DNA of 37,904 bases from Spirochaetia bacterium (lineage in GTDB: Bacteria; Spirochaetota; Spirochaetia; Treponematales; Breznakiellaceae), in NCBI GenBank assembly GCA_026002025.1, contig BOAU01000012.1, positions 1 to 37,904 of the forward strand, in the 5' to 3' direction. This document shows positions 25,801 through 34,160 of this stretch, piece by piece. The notes below the pieces were generated by a model that had not been told where the DNA came from, did no database searches, and saw only the letters and a program-made list of their open reading frames with translations. How positions within the stretch are numbered: the stretch's first letter is position 1; every line of letters begins with the position of its first letter. A program made the position numbers and the translations under genes.

Positions 25801-25916
25801 AATTCTCATTTTGAATTAACCAAATCAAGAATAACCACGAACCTCACGAACAGCACGAACCCAATTCCCCTCTATTGTTCGTGGGGTTGGTGTGGTTCGT
25901 GGTTAAAATGAGAATT
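25801..25916. repeat. Nonamer palindrome, CACGAAC-core copy
   Basis: The outer arms AATTCTCATTTT (25801-25812) and AAAATGAGAATT (25905-25916) are perfectly inverted. The inner left units are CCACGAACC, TCACGAACA, GCACGAACC; the inner right units, read on the other strand, are CCACGAACC, ACACCAACC, CCACGAACA. The loop is near 25861-25874. It lies between the RlpA-like gene and the next promoter, both on the reverse strand, so it could end the rnpB/rlpA-side transcript. A 7-base AAGGAGC occurs on each side (25790-25796 and 25923-25929), a possible but weak sign of insertion. Confidence 0.85.
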
Positions 25917-25938
25917 CCTGCCAAGGAGCAAAATCCGG

Positions 25939-26421
25939 TTATGGCCGACTCGCGCCCCAGCGGGCCCAGGATGCGCCGCTTTGGGGGTAGATGCTGGCCG
26001 ATCCCCTGCCGGCGGCTTTAGTATAGGGCGGCGCATTTTCTTCTTCCGGCGGCAGCGGTGCAGCAAGGACAGGTAAGAGCGGAGCCTTATGATTATCAGC
26101 AAGTTCCAGGATTACCGCAACGCCGCCTTCCGCAGATAAACCCAAACTCGCAGCAGCGCCCATGGAAAGGTCTACGATACAGTTTCTCGAAGCAGGTATC
26201 CGTCCGACTATGGTTACAACCGCCGCCTTGCCGTTCTGCGGATTCGTTACCTGCACCTGGGTACCAAAGGGTAAACTGGGATGTTTGGCGGAAAGCTGCT
26301 CCGTATCAATGGTCTGGGACGCCCAGCCCTCCTGGTGGAAATTCCGTATATTGGAATCCCGGGCGGTACAGATTGAGATAGAAACAAGGGCAAATATTAA
26401 AAACGGAATCAACCGCTTCAT
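25939..26421 (-). CDS. RlpA-like double-psi beta-barrel protein
   Basis: From the ATG at 26421 the protein has 160 residues: signal peptide MKRLIPFLIFALVSISICTA, a short linker and a double-psi beta-barrel domain (about 45-105, LPFGTQVQVTNPQNGKAAVVTIVGRIPASRNCIVDLSMGAAASLGL), then a Pro-rich tail. RlpA proteins bind or cleave denuded glycan at septa. The usual NDRGPF motif reads VGRIPA here, so its conserved Asp is absent, although the later Asp in VDLS remains; lytic activity is doubtful. An upstream ATG at 26442 would overlap the 3' end of rnpB, so I prefer 26421, which starts the signal peptide. No ribosome site is visible. Confidence 0.75.
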   Translation of the reverse strand: MKRLIPFLIFALVSISICTARDSNIRNFHQEGWASQTIDTEQLSAKHPSLPFGTQVQVTNPQNGKAAVVTIVGRIPASRNCIVDLSMGAAASLGLSAEGGVAVILELADNHKAPLLPVLAAPLPPEEENAPPYTKAAGRGSASIYPQSGASWARWGASRP

Positions 26422-26485
26422 ACCAAAAAAACGATGAACCATAAGCCGGGTTCAGTTTAACAAGCCCTTGCGGGTTTGTCTAACC

Positions 26486-26539
26486 TGGAGTTTTCCCATA
26501 GGGAAAACTCCAAGCTGATTTTCCGTAAGGAAAATCAGC
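26486..26539 (-). repeat. Tandem hairpin pair inserted in rnpB (P18 side)
   Basis: Two palindromes lie almost end to end. The first is TGGAGTTTTCCC (26486-26497) with its complement at 26501-26512 and a 3-base loop. The second is GCTGATTTTCC (26514-26524) with its complement at 26529-26539 and a 4-base loop. They fall between the conserved AGATAGATGG block and P18 of RNase P RNA, where E. coli has no such stems. Confidence 0.85.
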
Positions 26540-26688
26540 CGCCATCTATCTGGGCTTACCCTTGCGGATAAGCTCTACGCAGCCTACCTGCGGTATCGGA
26601 CGGGCCGCCCTACCGCCGCTTGACTTTGCTCCTGATGAGGTTTGCCGTGCCGGAACCGTTGCCAATTCCGCGGTGGGCTCTTACCCTT

Positions 26689-26741
26689 GGCAAAAATCCA
26701 GAGGATTTTTGCCTTAGGAGAAAAACCAAAGGTTTTTCTCC
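26689..26741 (-). repeat. Tandem hairpin pair inserted in rnpB (P12 side)
   Basis: GGCAAAAATCC (26689-26699) pairs with 26703-26713 over a 3-base loop, and GGAGAAAAACC (26717-26727) pairs with 26731-26741 over a 3-base loop. The two are 3 bases apart. They lie between GGGTG and TAAGAGCCCACCGCG, that is, within the P11/P12 region. Confidence 0.85.
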
Positions 26742-26953
26742 ACACCCTTTCACCCTTACCTGAGTTTCCCCAGGCGGTATACTTTCTGTTGCGCTGTCTG
26801 TCAAAGGGGCTTTTCAGCCCCTTTGCCCGGGTGTTACCCGGCATCATGCCCTGCGGAGCCCGGACTTTCCTCAAGGGTCACCGCATGGCCGAAACAAAAA
26901 ACGTCCCGGACTTTATTGCGGCCCCCTGCGGCAGCCTGGTTCATCGTTATAAA

Positions 26954-27796
26954 TTACTCATCAAAGTCACTGCCGACCTTTTCTTCCTCTTCTTCGTCCT
27001 CGTCGTAGTCGTCTTCTTCCATGTCGTCGAGATCGGCAAGGCTGCCGGAATCGTCGTTGTCGAAGAATTCTTCTTCGCCCTGTTCGGCTTCTTCGTAAAA
27101 GAGGACCCGGGAACAGTAGGGGCAGAACACGATTTCCTCACCCTGGCGGACCGTATTGGCAAACTGGGCGGGGAGGATCATGTGGCAGCCCATGCAGACG
27201 CCGCCCCTGATGGCCACGATGCCCTGGCCCATCTTGTTGCGGATGATCCGCTCAAACTTGAAATGCACCTCCGAATCAAGGTCCGGGTTCAGGGCCTCTT
27301 CCCCTTTGGCAAGTTCTTCGAGCCGGGCCTTCTTTTCAGATATCTCAACTTCGATCCCGGCGCGGCGTTCGGCGAGTTCCGCTTCCTGCTGCTCTATCAG
27401 GGCGGTGCTCTGCTTCATCTGTTCGTCAAGGTCCGCAAGGAGCCGCTCCTCCCGCTGAAGGTCCTTGCGGTACTGCTGTTCCTTTTCCGCGGAATCGTGG
27501 ATTTCCTTGTCCAGGGCTTCGTATTCCCGCTGGGTGTTGATCACATCCATGTTCTTTTCAGCCTTTTCCCGCTCGGATTCCGCGTTGATAAGGAGGTTCC
27601 GGAATTCGTTTTCCGCAACCTTTGCCTTTTCGTAATCCTGGTTTTTTTCGATAAAGGATTTCTTGAGCCGGGCCAGGAGTTCCTCCTGGGTAACCAGCAG
27701 CTTGGGAATTTCCTGAATGTCCTGTTCCAGGGTAATTTTTTCGGAAAGTATATCCTGCAGTTTCCGCAGATTTTCAAATACCTCATCCATTGCCAT
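26954..27796 (-). CDS. Coiled-coil C4 zinc-ribbon protein (DUF164/zf-RING_7 type, CdsZ-like)
   Basis: A 280-residue protein whose first 165 residues form a long antiparallel coiled coil (Glu/Lys-rich heptads), followed by a zinc ribbon with C201, C204, C225 and C228 (CMGC and CPYC). The last 45 residues are almost wholly acidic (EEDDYDEDEEEE), an extension beyond the family core. Relatives bind nucleic acid or translation factors; a precise role is not established from sequence. AAGGGG lies 6 bases before the ATG at 27796. The gene is 80 bases after rpoD and 6 bases before rnpB. Inside the gap an AT-rich hairpin (27854-27878) overlaps the rpoD stop. Confidence 0.88.
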   Translation of the reverse strand: MAMDEVFENLRKLQDILSEKITLEQDIQEIPKLLVTQEELLARLKKSFIEKNQDYEKAKVAENEFRNLLINAESEREKAEKNMDVINTQREYEALDKEIHDSAEKEQQYRKDLQREERLLADLDEQMKQSTALIEQQEAELAERRAGIEVEISEKKARLEELAKGEEALNPDLDSEVHFKFERIIRNKMGQGIVAIRGGVCMGCHMILPAQFANTVRQGEEIVFCPYCSRVLFYEEAEQGEEEFFDNDDSGSLADLDDMEEDDYDEDEEEEEKVGSDFDE

Positions 27797-27876
27797 TTAA
27801 TGCCCCTTATGTATACAAAATCATACTCGTTAAAGTACTTTCTTTAAAACTAAGACAAAAAACATACGTTTTTTTG

Positions 27877-29703
27877 TCAATGATCCAGATAATCTTTTAA
27901 CTTCCGGCTCCGTTTGGGATGCCGCAGGCGGCGCAGGGCCTTTGCTTCAATCTGCCTAATCCGTTCCCGGGTAACATTGAAGTAGAGACCCACCTCTTCC
28001 AGGGTAAGGGAATAGCCGTCGTCCAAGCCGAAGCGCATCTTGAGCACCTCCTGCTCCCGCACCGGCAGGGTGGAAAGCACCCCGGAAAGCTGCTCCTGGA
28101 GCAGGGTAAAGGCGGTCTGATTTGCGGGATTTTCCACATCCTTGTCTTCGATGAAGTCCCCCAAAAGGGAATCTTCCTCTTCCCCGATGGGGGTTTCAAG
28201 GCTGATGGGCTCCCGGGCTACGTTTTTAACCGTTTTTACCCGCTGGGCGGTCCAGCCGAGTTTTTCGGCGATTTCCTCGTCCGTGGGCTCCCGGCCCAGT
28301 ACCTGCAAGAGCTGCCGGGATTCCCGGACCACCTTGTTGATCTGCTCGATCATGTGCACCGGCACCCGGATGGTCCGGGCCTGATCGGAAATGGACCGGG
28401 TGATCGCCTGGCGTATCCACCAGGTGGCGTAGGTGGAAAACTTAAAACCCTTCTGGTATTCAAACTTTTCCACCGCCTTGATAAGACCGATGTTCCCTTC
28501 CTGCACGAGGTCGAAGAAGTGGAGCCCCCGGTTGGTGTATTTTTTTGCGATGGACACCACCAGCCGCAAATTGGCCTTGATAAGCCGGTCCTTGGCGTTT
28601 TTCATCATCACCCGGCCATGGCTTATTTCCCTGGCCATCAGGTTGATGTTTTCGATGGATTCTTCAAATTCAGCTTCCATTTGCTGGAGTTTCTTTTCCG
28701 TCACCTGGATAAGCCGGATCTTTTCTTTTATCTCGTCGGAGCCCAGGGAAAGCTCCGATTCGAGCCGCTCCCGTTCTTCCTTGATGGTAAGCCCCCGGCC
28801 CAGGGCCCGCAGTTCCTTTGGGTTCGTCACCCGGAGGTGCTTTTCAAGCCGCTCCTGTTCCTTCCGGTAACGCTTTATCTTTTTGGCGGCCTGGATAAAT
28901 TTCTCGGAAAAACCGGCGATCTCATCGGGGTGGATTTCCGCATCATCAATGATCTCCATGATCCGCAGCCGGATCTCCTGGAGTTCCGCATCCTCAAAAA
29001 AATTGCCCCCCCGGCTGATAAGCCGCTTCTTGATCTCAATATAGGCCTTAAGGTCATTCAGGACCAGGCGGAGGGTTTCCTTGTAGAACTGGTTGAGCCT
29101 GCGGCGCTCGGTCATGCGCTCGGTGATCTCTTTCTTGGTGAGGTTGTCCTCTCGGTAATCCTTTTTGGATAATGCCTTCTGGGCGATATGATAAAATTCC
29201 GGGATGATCATCCCCGACTTCTTTATCACGCCCTTGATGATGTTCTCCCCATCTTCCATCTGCTTGGAAAGCTCCACTTCCTGTCCCGCGGTAAGGAGGT
29301 GTTCCCGGCCTATCTCCCGGAGGTAGAGCCTGATGGGATCATCCACCGATGATTCCTTATCGTTGTATACCAGGCGTTTTTTTCCGGCATCCTTGGCCTT
29401 TTTGGCCTCCGCCTCGGTTTCTTCCGTTTCAGAAGCTTCTTCCTCAATGAGCTGAACGTTATTCGTCTCAAGCAGGGCAAGAACCTTCTCCATCTTTTCG
29501 GTATTGGAAGTGATGTGCTCAGGAAGATAATCGGAAAGTTCCTCAAAAGAGAGGGTTTTCTTTTCCTTCGCGTATTCGATCAGTTTTACAACAGCAGGAT
29601 CAAGGGGGGAACCTTCGCCCTGCGGCTCGGTTGAAGATTCAAGCGGTATCTCTATCGGCGCCGTTTCTGACGGGGACAATATTGGCGGCTGCACATCTGT
29701 CAT
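27877..29703 (-). CDS. rpoD: Primary sigma factor RpoD (sigma-70)
   Basis: The main sigma factor that directs RNA polymerase to housekeeping promoters. From the ATG at 29703 it has 608 residues: region 1.1 ([21 protein letters not shown]), region 1.2 ([25 protein letters not shown]), a long non-conserved helical insert, region 2 ([61 protein letters not shown]), region 3, and region 4 ending in the [29 protein letters not shown] chose 29703 rather than an ATG at 29736 because AAGGAAG stands 7 bases before it and it clears the dnaG stop at 29717. It belongs to the macromolecular-synthesis cluster with dnaG. Confidence 0.96.
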   Translation of the reverse strand: MTDVQPPILSPSETAPIEIPLESSTEPQGEGSPLDPAVVKLIEYAKEKKTLSFEELSDYLPEHITSNTEKMEKVLALLETNNVQLIEEEASETEETEAEAKKAKDAGKKRLVYNDKESSVDDPIRLYLREIGREHLLTAGQEVELSKQMEDGENIIKGVIKKSGMIIPEFYHIAQKALSKKDYREDNLTKKEITERMTERRRLNQFYKETLRLVLNDLKAYIEIKKRLISRGGNFFEDAELQEIRLRIMEIIDDAEIHPDEIAGFSEKFIQAAKKIKRYRKEQERLEKHLRVTNPKELRALGRGLTIKEERERLESELSLGSDEIKEKIRLIQVTEKKLQQMEAEFEESIENINLMAREISHGRVMMKNAKDRLIKANLRLVVSIAKKYTNRGLHFFDLVQEGNIGLIKAVEKFEYQKGFKFSTYATWWIRQAITRSISDQARTIRVPVHMIEQINKVVRESRQLLQVLGREPTDEEIAEKLGWTAQRVKTVKNVAREPISLETPIGEEEDSLLGDFIEDKDVENPANQTAFTLLQEQLSGVLSTLPVREQEVLKMRFGLDDGYSLTLEEVGLYFNVTRERIRQIEAKALRRLRHPKRSRKLKDYLDH

Positions 29704-29716
29704 ATCTTGTCTTCCT

Positions 29717-31588
29717 TCAACGGTGTAATTCGGCATCTATATGCATCTTCTCAACAATCAGTTCCTCAAGCCGGGAATCTTTCCGAAACCCATCATCCTT
29801 TTGGCCGTGCTCCAGGCTGTGCAGCTCCGCGGTTATTTCAGAAAGCCTGGCCTTAAGCCTTTTGTGCTTCACCTTCCTGATCCCGTCTTTAATGAATTGA
29901 TCGAGCTGCTCCTGCTGCTGTTCCGCTTTCCCGGAAAATTCCCCGACGGTCCCCTTTTCAATCACATAGTTCCGCAAGGCCTCCGATGAAATGCGGGCAA
30001 GAAGATCATCAATGCCGCTTTCTTCATGGATAAAACACTCTTCCATGGCAATAAAAAGCTCTTTTGCGGCCGGGTCCTCAATCTCCTTCATCGAAATCGC
30101 GTTACGAAACGCCGGGTACAGGTGAAAATTGACCAATACCACGGTGAGCAGCTTAAGCTCATCGTTCATCCGGACCGGTGTGCCGTTTAGGCCGTCCCCT
30201 TTTTGAGGGTTCTGCCCTTCCCGTCCGCCGGAATGCCGCCGGGTATAGTCATTCAGTACCGCAGCCCGGTCTATTCCAAAGGCATCCGCAATGGAAGCGA
30301 TACAGTCATCCCGGGAAACATCAGAATCCAGGGTTTCAATGTAGGGAAACAAAAAGGCTACCGCCCTCGCCTTTCCCCCGGAGCCGGAAACATCATACAG
30401 GAATCTGCTGCGGGATACAAGATACTCAAAGTCTAGGATAATACATTTCATCCTTTTTTGCAATGCTTCCGGGCCGAGATAGAGCAGAATATCCGCCGGG
30501 TCCTTTAGATTTGAGAGGTCCGGGCCGGTGTCAGGCACCGTTTCCGCTTCGACGGCCCCCGCCGCTCCCCGCTCCGCAGGGACCACTACACCGCCGGCAA
30601 GGCCGTTGCGGCGGCAGGTGATGACGGCTTTTACCGCCGCGGTTTGGCCGGCATTGTCAGAATCAAAGACCAGGTTGATCCTTTCCGCCCAGCGGCGGAG
30701 GAGTTTTGCCTGATCATCGGTGAATGCGGTCCCCAGGGGGGCCACTGCGTTGGTTATCCCCGCCTGATGGAGGGCGATCACGTCCATATAGCCTTCCGCA
30801 AGGTAGACCTCTTTGGTCCGCCGTATCTCCGGGAGCGCCAGATCGATGGCAAAAAGGGTCTGACCTTTTTTATAAATATCTGATTCACGGGAGTTGATGT
30901 ACTTGGGGCCGTCTCCTTCCAAAATGCGTCCCCCAAAGGCCACGGTTTTGCCCTGCCGGTCGGAAATGGGGAACATGAGGCGGTTGGAAAAAAAACTTGA
31001 CCGGGGGTACTTGTCGGAAAAAAGCCCGGATCCGGCAAGAAACTGGGGGGAATAGCCTTTTTGGGAGAGAAAATTGAAGAGCCAGAGCCTATCCGCCGGG
31101 GCAAAACCCAGCCTGAACTTGTCAATCATCTCCTGGGTAATTCCCCGTGAAAGAATATAGCGTTTTGCGGCGCCGCCTTCAGGCTTTTCCATTAAAAAAT
31201 GATGAAAGGTTACGGTTACCCGGCGGTAAAGCTCCGCAAGCTCCTCTTTCCGGGTGTTTTGTTCCGGGTCACGGACCTCCACCCCGCCGCTTTCCCGAAT
31301 AATTTCGATGCCCATCTTCTTTGCCAGGGTTTCAATGGCCTCGGGGAAGGAGAGTTTGTCCATCTCCATGATGAAGTTGATGATCCCCCCGCCCTGGCCA
31401 CAGCCGAAGCAGTGGTACATCTTTTTGTCCGGGTCAACCGTAAAGGACGGGGTCTTTTCATTGTGAAAGGGACAGCAGCCCCAGTAGCGGCCCCCCTTTT
31501 TTTCCAGGCGGACGTATTCCTCCACCACCGCAACCGCGTCCAGTTTGTCGTTCACTTCCTGTATGGTTGATTTAGCGATGAGGCTCAA
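29717..31588 (-). CDS. dnaG: DNA primase
   Basis: Lays down RNA primers for lagging-strand replication. The 623-residue protein has a CHC2 zinc finger near 37-63 ([13 protein letters not shown] with C39 and H42, CFGCGQGG with C60 and C63), the RNA polymerase domain, a TOPRIM core ([15 protein letters not shown] with the acidic E, then [13 protein letters not shown] with the D-x-D pair) and a C-terminal helicase-binding region. Its ATG overlaps the mltG stop by 4 bases. The genes rpoD and dnaG are adjacent as in many bacteria, though rpsU is not seen here. Confidence 0.96.
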   Translation of the reverse strand: MSLIAKSTIQEVNDKLDAVAVVEEYVRLEKKGGRYWGCCPFHNEKTPSFTVDPDKKMYHCFGCGQGGGIINFIMEMDKLSFPEAIETLAKKMGIEIIRESGGVEVRDPEQNTRKEELAELYRRVTVTFHHFLMEKPEGGAAKRYILSRGITQEMIDKFRLGFAPADRLWLFNFLSQKGYSPQFLAGSGLFSDKYPRSSFFSNRLMFPISDRQGKTVAFGGRILEGDGPKYINSRESDIYKKGQTLFAIDLALPEIRRTKEVYLAEGYMDVIALHQAGITNAVAPLGTAFTDDQAKLLRRWAERINLVFDSDNAGQTAAVKAVITCRRNGLAGGVVVPAERGAAGAVEAETVPDTGPDLSNLKDPADILLYLGPEALQKRMKCIILDFEYLVSRSRFLYDVSGSGGKARAVAFLFPYIETLDSDVSRDDCIASIADAFGIDRAAVLNDYTRRHSGGREGQNPQKGDGLNGTPVRMNDELKLLTVVLVNFHLYPAFRNAISMKEIEDPAAKELFIAMEECFIHEESGIDDLLARISSEALRNYVIEKGTVGEFSGKAEQQQEQLDQFIKDGIRKVKHKRLKARLSEITAELHSLEHGQKDDGFRKDSRLEELIVEKMHIDAELHR

Positions 31589-32694
31589 CGGTTTCCCTTC
31601 ACATAGAAAACACTTGCCGCGATATGATCATCCAGGGTGCGGGAAAAATAATGCCGCCCCGCAGCAGGGTCGATGAGGCGGAAGTAGAGGTAGTCGCTTT
31701 CGGCGGGGTTAAAGACCGCGTTCAGGGCAACCAGGCCGGGGGAGCAGATGGGCCCCGGGGGCAGACCCGCGTTCACGTAGGTGTTATAGGGGTCCCGGAT
31801 CTCCGTGTCACGGGTGTAGATCACCTCCGGGTGGGGCTTCCCCTGGATTTCGGTGATCACATACTCCACGGTGGCGCAGGACTGGAGGGCCATGCGTATC
31901 CCCAGGCGGTTGTAAAAAACTCCGGCCATAAGGGGGGCCTCATCGTCTACCCGGTACTCCCGCTCCACGATGGACGCCAGGCTCACCCGGCGGAAAAGTT
32001 CTTCCGGTTGAAACCACGCGGGGCTGTCCAGCCCTTGGCTGTCCGTCCCGGCGGCAAATTCAAGTCCGGCAATCCGCTCAAAAAAAGTATCCGCCATGGT
32101 CTGTATCACCAGGTCGGGGGGATAGTTCAGGGGAAAGAGGTAGGTATCGGGGAAGAGGTAGCCTTCCATGGTCTTGCCGGGGATGCGGTAACGGTCAAGG
32201 ATGGCCGGGTCCGCCGCAGCTGCCAAAAAGGCTTCCCCATCGCAGATACCGGCTTCTTCAAAAATACGGGCGGCTTTTTTCAGGGTGGCCCCTTCGGGGA
32301 CCGTGACCCGGTGCAGCATCTGTTTGCCGCTCACGAGAACGGAGTGGATGTCCAGCTGGCTTGCGGGAAGTTCAAGGCGGTAGGTGCCGGTCTTGATGTA
32401 TTCTTTTTCATACCGTGAAAGGAGATGCCAGAAGTACCGGCTGCGGATAATTCCTGCCTCCTCAAGGCGGTTCCCCACGGAAAGGGCGCTTTCACCGTTC
32501 CGCACTTCAATGGTAATTGAACCGTCATCCCCGACGCGCAGGGAGCCGTCCGAGGCGCCCACAGGGGCAAGGCCGGGGGGTGAATTGACGTATATCAGGA
32601 GCCCCGCGGCGGCCGCAAAGAGGACCAGTACCAGGCCGATGATGAGGCTTAAAATTTTGATGATACGTGGAATTACCATTCCCTGAATTATCAT
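31585..32694 (-). CDS. mltG: Endolytic murein transglycosylase MltG
   Basis: Cuts nascent glycan strands and sets their length. About 369 residues: one N-terminal membrane helix (IIKILSLIIGLVLVLFAAAAGLLIYV, about 11-36), a LysM-like part (VPEGATLKKAARIFEEAG) and the YceG catalytic domain with KTMEGYLFPDTY, the catalytic Glu in SLASIVEREY, and DPYNTYVNAGLPPGPICSPG near the end. I chose the ATG at 32694, 2 bases after the upstream stop (32696-32698); an ATG at 32679 also begins before the membrane helix. Linkage to dnaG and rpoD couples wall growth to replication and transcription genes. Confidence 0.94.
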   Translation of the reverse strand: MIIQGMVIPRIIKILSLIIGLVLVLFAAAAGLLIYVNSPPGLAPVGASDGSLRVGDDGSITIEVRNGESALSVGNRLEEAGIIRSRYFWHLLSRYEKEYIKTGTYRLELPASQLDIHSVLVSGKQMLHRVTVPEGATLKKAARIFEEAGICDGEAFLAAAADPAILDRYRIPGKTMEGYLFPDTYLFPLNYPPDLVIQTMADTFFERIAGLEFAAGTDSQGLDSPAWFQPEELFRRVSLASIVEREYRVDDEAPLMAGVFYNRLGIRMALQSCATVEYVITEIQGKPHPEVIYTRDTEIRDPYNTYVNAGLPPGPICSPGLVALNAVFNPAESDYLYFRLIDPAAGRHYFSRTLDDHIAASVFYVKGNR

Positions 32695-32695
32695 T

Positions 32696-33640
32696 CTATA
32701 GTCTGATTTCCAGACCCTCTGTGGCAAGGGTTAGTTTTATTCCGTTGATGTTCATCCGTTCGGTGTACCACTTGGCGGATTGCAGGATATTATACAGCTT
32801 CCGGTCATTATAACCAGGGTCATGGTGAAAGAGAACCATGTGTTTGATCCCCCAGTTGGCCGCAAAATCTACCGCCAGGCTAAAGGCGCTGTGCCCCCAG
32901 TTGTATTTTTCGATGGCCTCCCCCAGGGTATATTGGCAGTCAATGACAATAAGATCCGCATCCTTGAAAAACGCGGTATTTTCTTCATTTTTCAAAAAAT
33001 CCGCATCGGATAACTCCGTATCTGTAGCATAGATAAACCGATGCCTGCCATCATTGACCATAAAAGACCAGGAATCCCCGGGGTGGTTCATCTTTTTACC
33101 GGAGATGGTCACGCCATTCAATATAACCCTGGCATCCATGGAATGGAAATTTTTTTTACAAGCCATGGATTCCATGTTCACCGGAAAATAAGGGGGATTC
33201 ATCTGCCCCCGGATGGAGCTTTCAAGGTCCTTCATGGGTGAATAAAAGTCCAGACTCACTGCGGGATCGTAGGCGGGGCCGAAAAAGGGAAGCCCCTGTA
33301 TATGATCCCAATGGAAATGGGAAAAAAATAACCGGTATTGCGTGCGTTTTGGCTTTTCATAGGAAAGCACATCCCCCAGGTTCCTGATACCAGAACCGGC
33401 GTCGAATACCAGAAGTTCATTTGAATCTTCTATATTAACCGTGACACAGGGGGTGTTCCCGCCAACCGTACCGAAAAGCCAGGGGGGCAGGGCCGACAAA
33501 AACCGTTCCCGGGATTCCGGGCTTTCAATGTCCGCAGGGGTAAGCCGTTCCAGGATTGCGGAGACCTTGCTCCTGATTTGAGCGGGCTGCGGCGGCGCAG
33601 GTAGGGAACCGCGGACACCCCAAAAACGGATCAGCATCAA
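32696..33640 (-). CDS. Metallo-beta-lactamase-fold hydrolase
   Basis: A 314-residue cytoplasmic enzyme of the MBL-fold phosphodiesterase/PhnP-like group. The metal motif HFHWDH is at 108-113 within FFSHFHWDHIQGLPFF; the preceding VGGNTPCVTV and LLVFDAGSGIRNLG match this subgroup. Later metal ligands are likely in NHPGDSWSF, FIYATDTEL and the LFHHDPGYND region. Substrates in the group include cyclic nucleotides and phosphonate-pathway cyclic phosphates; none can be assigned here. The start overlaps the YkgJ-like gene by 4 bases and mltG follows after 1 base, so it is in one transcription unit with them. Confidence 0.85.
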   Translation of the reverse strand: MMLIRFWGVRGSLPAPPQPAQIRSKVSAILERLTPADIESPESRERFLSALPPWLFGTVGGNTPCVTVNIEDSNELLVFDAGSGIRNLGDVLSYEKPKRTQYRLFFSHFHWDHIQGLPFFGPAYDPAVSLDFYSPMKDLESSIRGQMNPPYFPVNMESMACKKNFHSMDARVILNGVTISGKKMNHPGDSWSFMVNDGRHRFIYATDTELSDADFLKNEENTAFFKDADLIVIDCQYTLGEAIEKYNWGHSAFSLAVDFAANWGIKHMVLFHHDPGYNDRKLYNILQSAKWYTERMNINGIKLTLATEGLEIRL

Positions 33641-34092
33641 AGGCCCGCCTTTTTACGGGTGATCGCCGGTTCATCCTGGCTTTTCTGCAAAATGGCTTCA
33701 ATCCTGTCCATGCTATACAATTCGCCCTTCCCCATTCCCGGACAGTCCAATCCTGCCCGTTCCCAGGCTTCCCTGGAAACCATAATTGAATCCCAAAAGG
33801 GATAATCCCTGCACTGCCGGGGCCGACCGGCATAAACCGCGCAGCCGTCCTGCCAGAAAATACAATCATAGCCTGATTTTTCTTTTAACGAAAGGTACTC
33901 TATGCCGCCGCCAAAGGCAGCCCAGCGGCAATAGACCTGTATGAATTCATCGGCGGTCATTTTTTGTTCCGCGGCCAAAAGCGCAAGGTCCTTTTCAGAA
34001 AGAAACACGTAGCCGCTTTCATAGCGGCAGCAGGTGGAACAGCGGACGCAGGAAAAACAAAGTCCCTCCGTATAAAAAGGCTCTTTTGACAT
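33637..34092 (-). CDS. YkgJ-family cysteine-cluster protein
   Basis: About 151 residues from the ATG at 34092. It has the CxxCxxCC cluster (CFSCVRCSTCC, about 12-22) and a later DCIFWQDGCAVYAGRPRQCRDYPFW segment; together these are the UPF0153/YkgJ pattern thought to bind zinc or an iron-sulfur cluster. No catalytic role is established. An ATG at 34122 would add ten residues (MSPGRNNYIY) that do not look conserved. Neither start has a ribosome site. It follows maeB by 68 bases and overlaps the MBL gene. Confidence 0.83.
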   Translation of the reverse strand: MSKEPFYTEGLCFSCVRCSTCCRYESGYVFLSEKDLALLAAEQKMTADEFIQVYCRWAAFGGGIEYLSLKEKSGYDCIFWQDGCAVYAGRPRQCRDYPFWDSIMVSREAWERAGLDCPGMGKGELYSMDRIEAILQKSQDEPAITRKKAGL

Positions 34093-34160
34093 ATAAATAT
34101 AATTATTACGCCCGGGGCTCATTGTTTCAAGGGGCAGATATCCGCGGCGATGTCCGCCTT

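Larger units (their letters stand above)
26431..26947 (-). ncRNA. rnpB: RNase P RNA, type A with extra hairpins
   Basis: The catalytic RNA that trims 5' leaders from pre-tRNA. Conserved blocks on the reverse strand include GAGGAAAGTCCGGGCTCC (P4 region, near 26855-26874), ACAGAAAGTATACCGCC, CAGGTAAGGGTGAAAGGGTG, GGTAGGCTGCG and CCCAGATAGATGG near the middle, and GAACCCGGCTTATGG at the 3' end. P1 is a perfect 11-base pairing of 26937-26947 with 26431-26441, which fixes both ends. P18 has a GCAA tetraloop near 26464-26482. The length of about 517 nt exceeds the usual 350-400 because of four added hairpins (26486-26539 and 26689-26741). The 5' end is 6 bases after the stop codon of the zinc-ribbon gene, and a run of T (26425-26431) follows the 3' end. 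Confidence 0.95.

Noticed and set aside
25790..25929. AAGGAGC on both sides of the palindrome as a target-site duplication
   Set aside because: Seven bases resembling a ribosome site occur often by chance, and the copies are not directly next to the outer arms. No similar duplication flanks the other copies.
26642..27847. Forward open frame of about 400 codons across rnpB and the zinc-ribbon gene
   Set aside because: It covers the conserved RNase P RNA and the antisense of a coiled coil; the phenylalanine/valine-rich product reflects the complement of Glu/Lys codons.
27854..27878. Hairpin at the end of rpoD as a terminator
   Set aside because: The stem is almost wholly A/T, includes the rpoD stop codon and has no U tract after it on the reverse strand.
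27919..29172. Long forward open frame of over 400 codons opposite rpoD
   Set aside because: It is antisense to well-conserved sigma-70 regions and its translation is low-complexity with no recognisable domain; GC-rich genes commonly give such frames.
29703..29736. Upstream rpoD start at 29736
   Set aside because: It would overlap the end of dnaG by 20 bases, while the ATG at 29703 has AAGGAAG 7 bases upstream.
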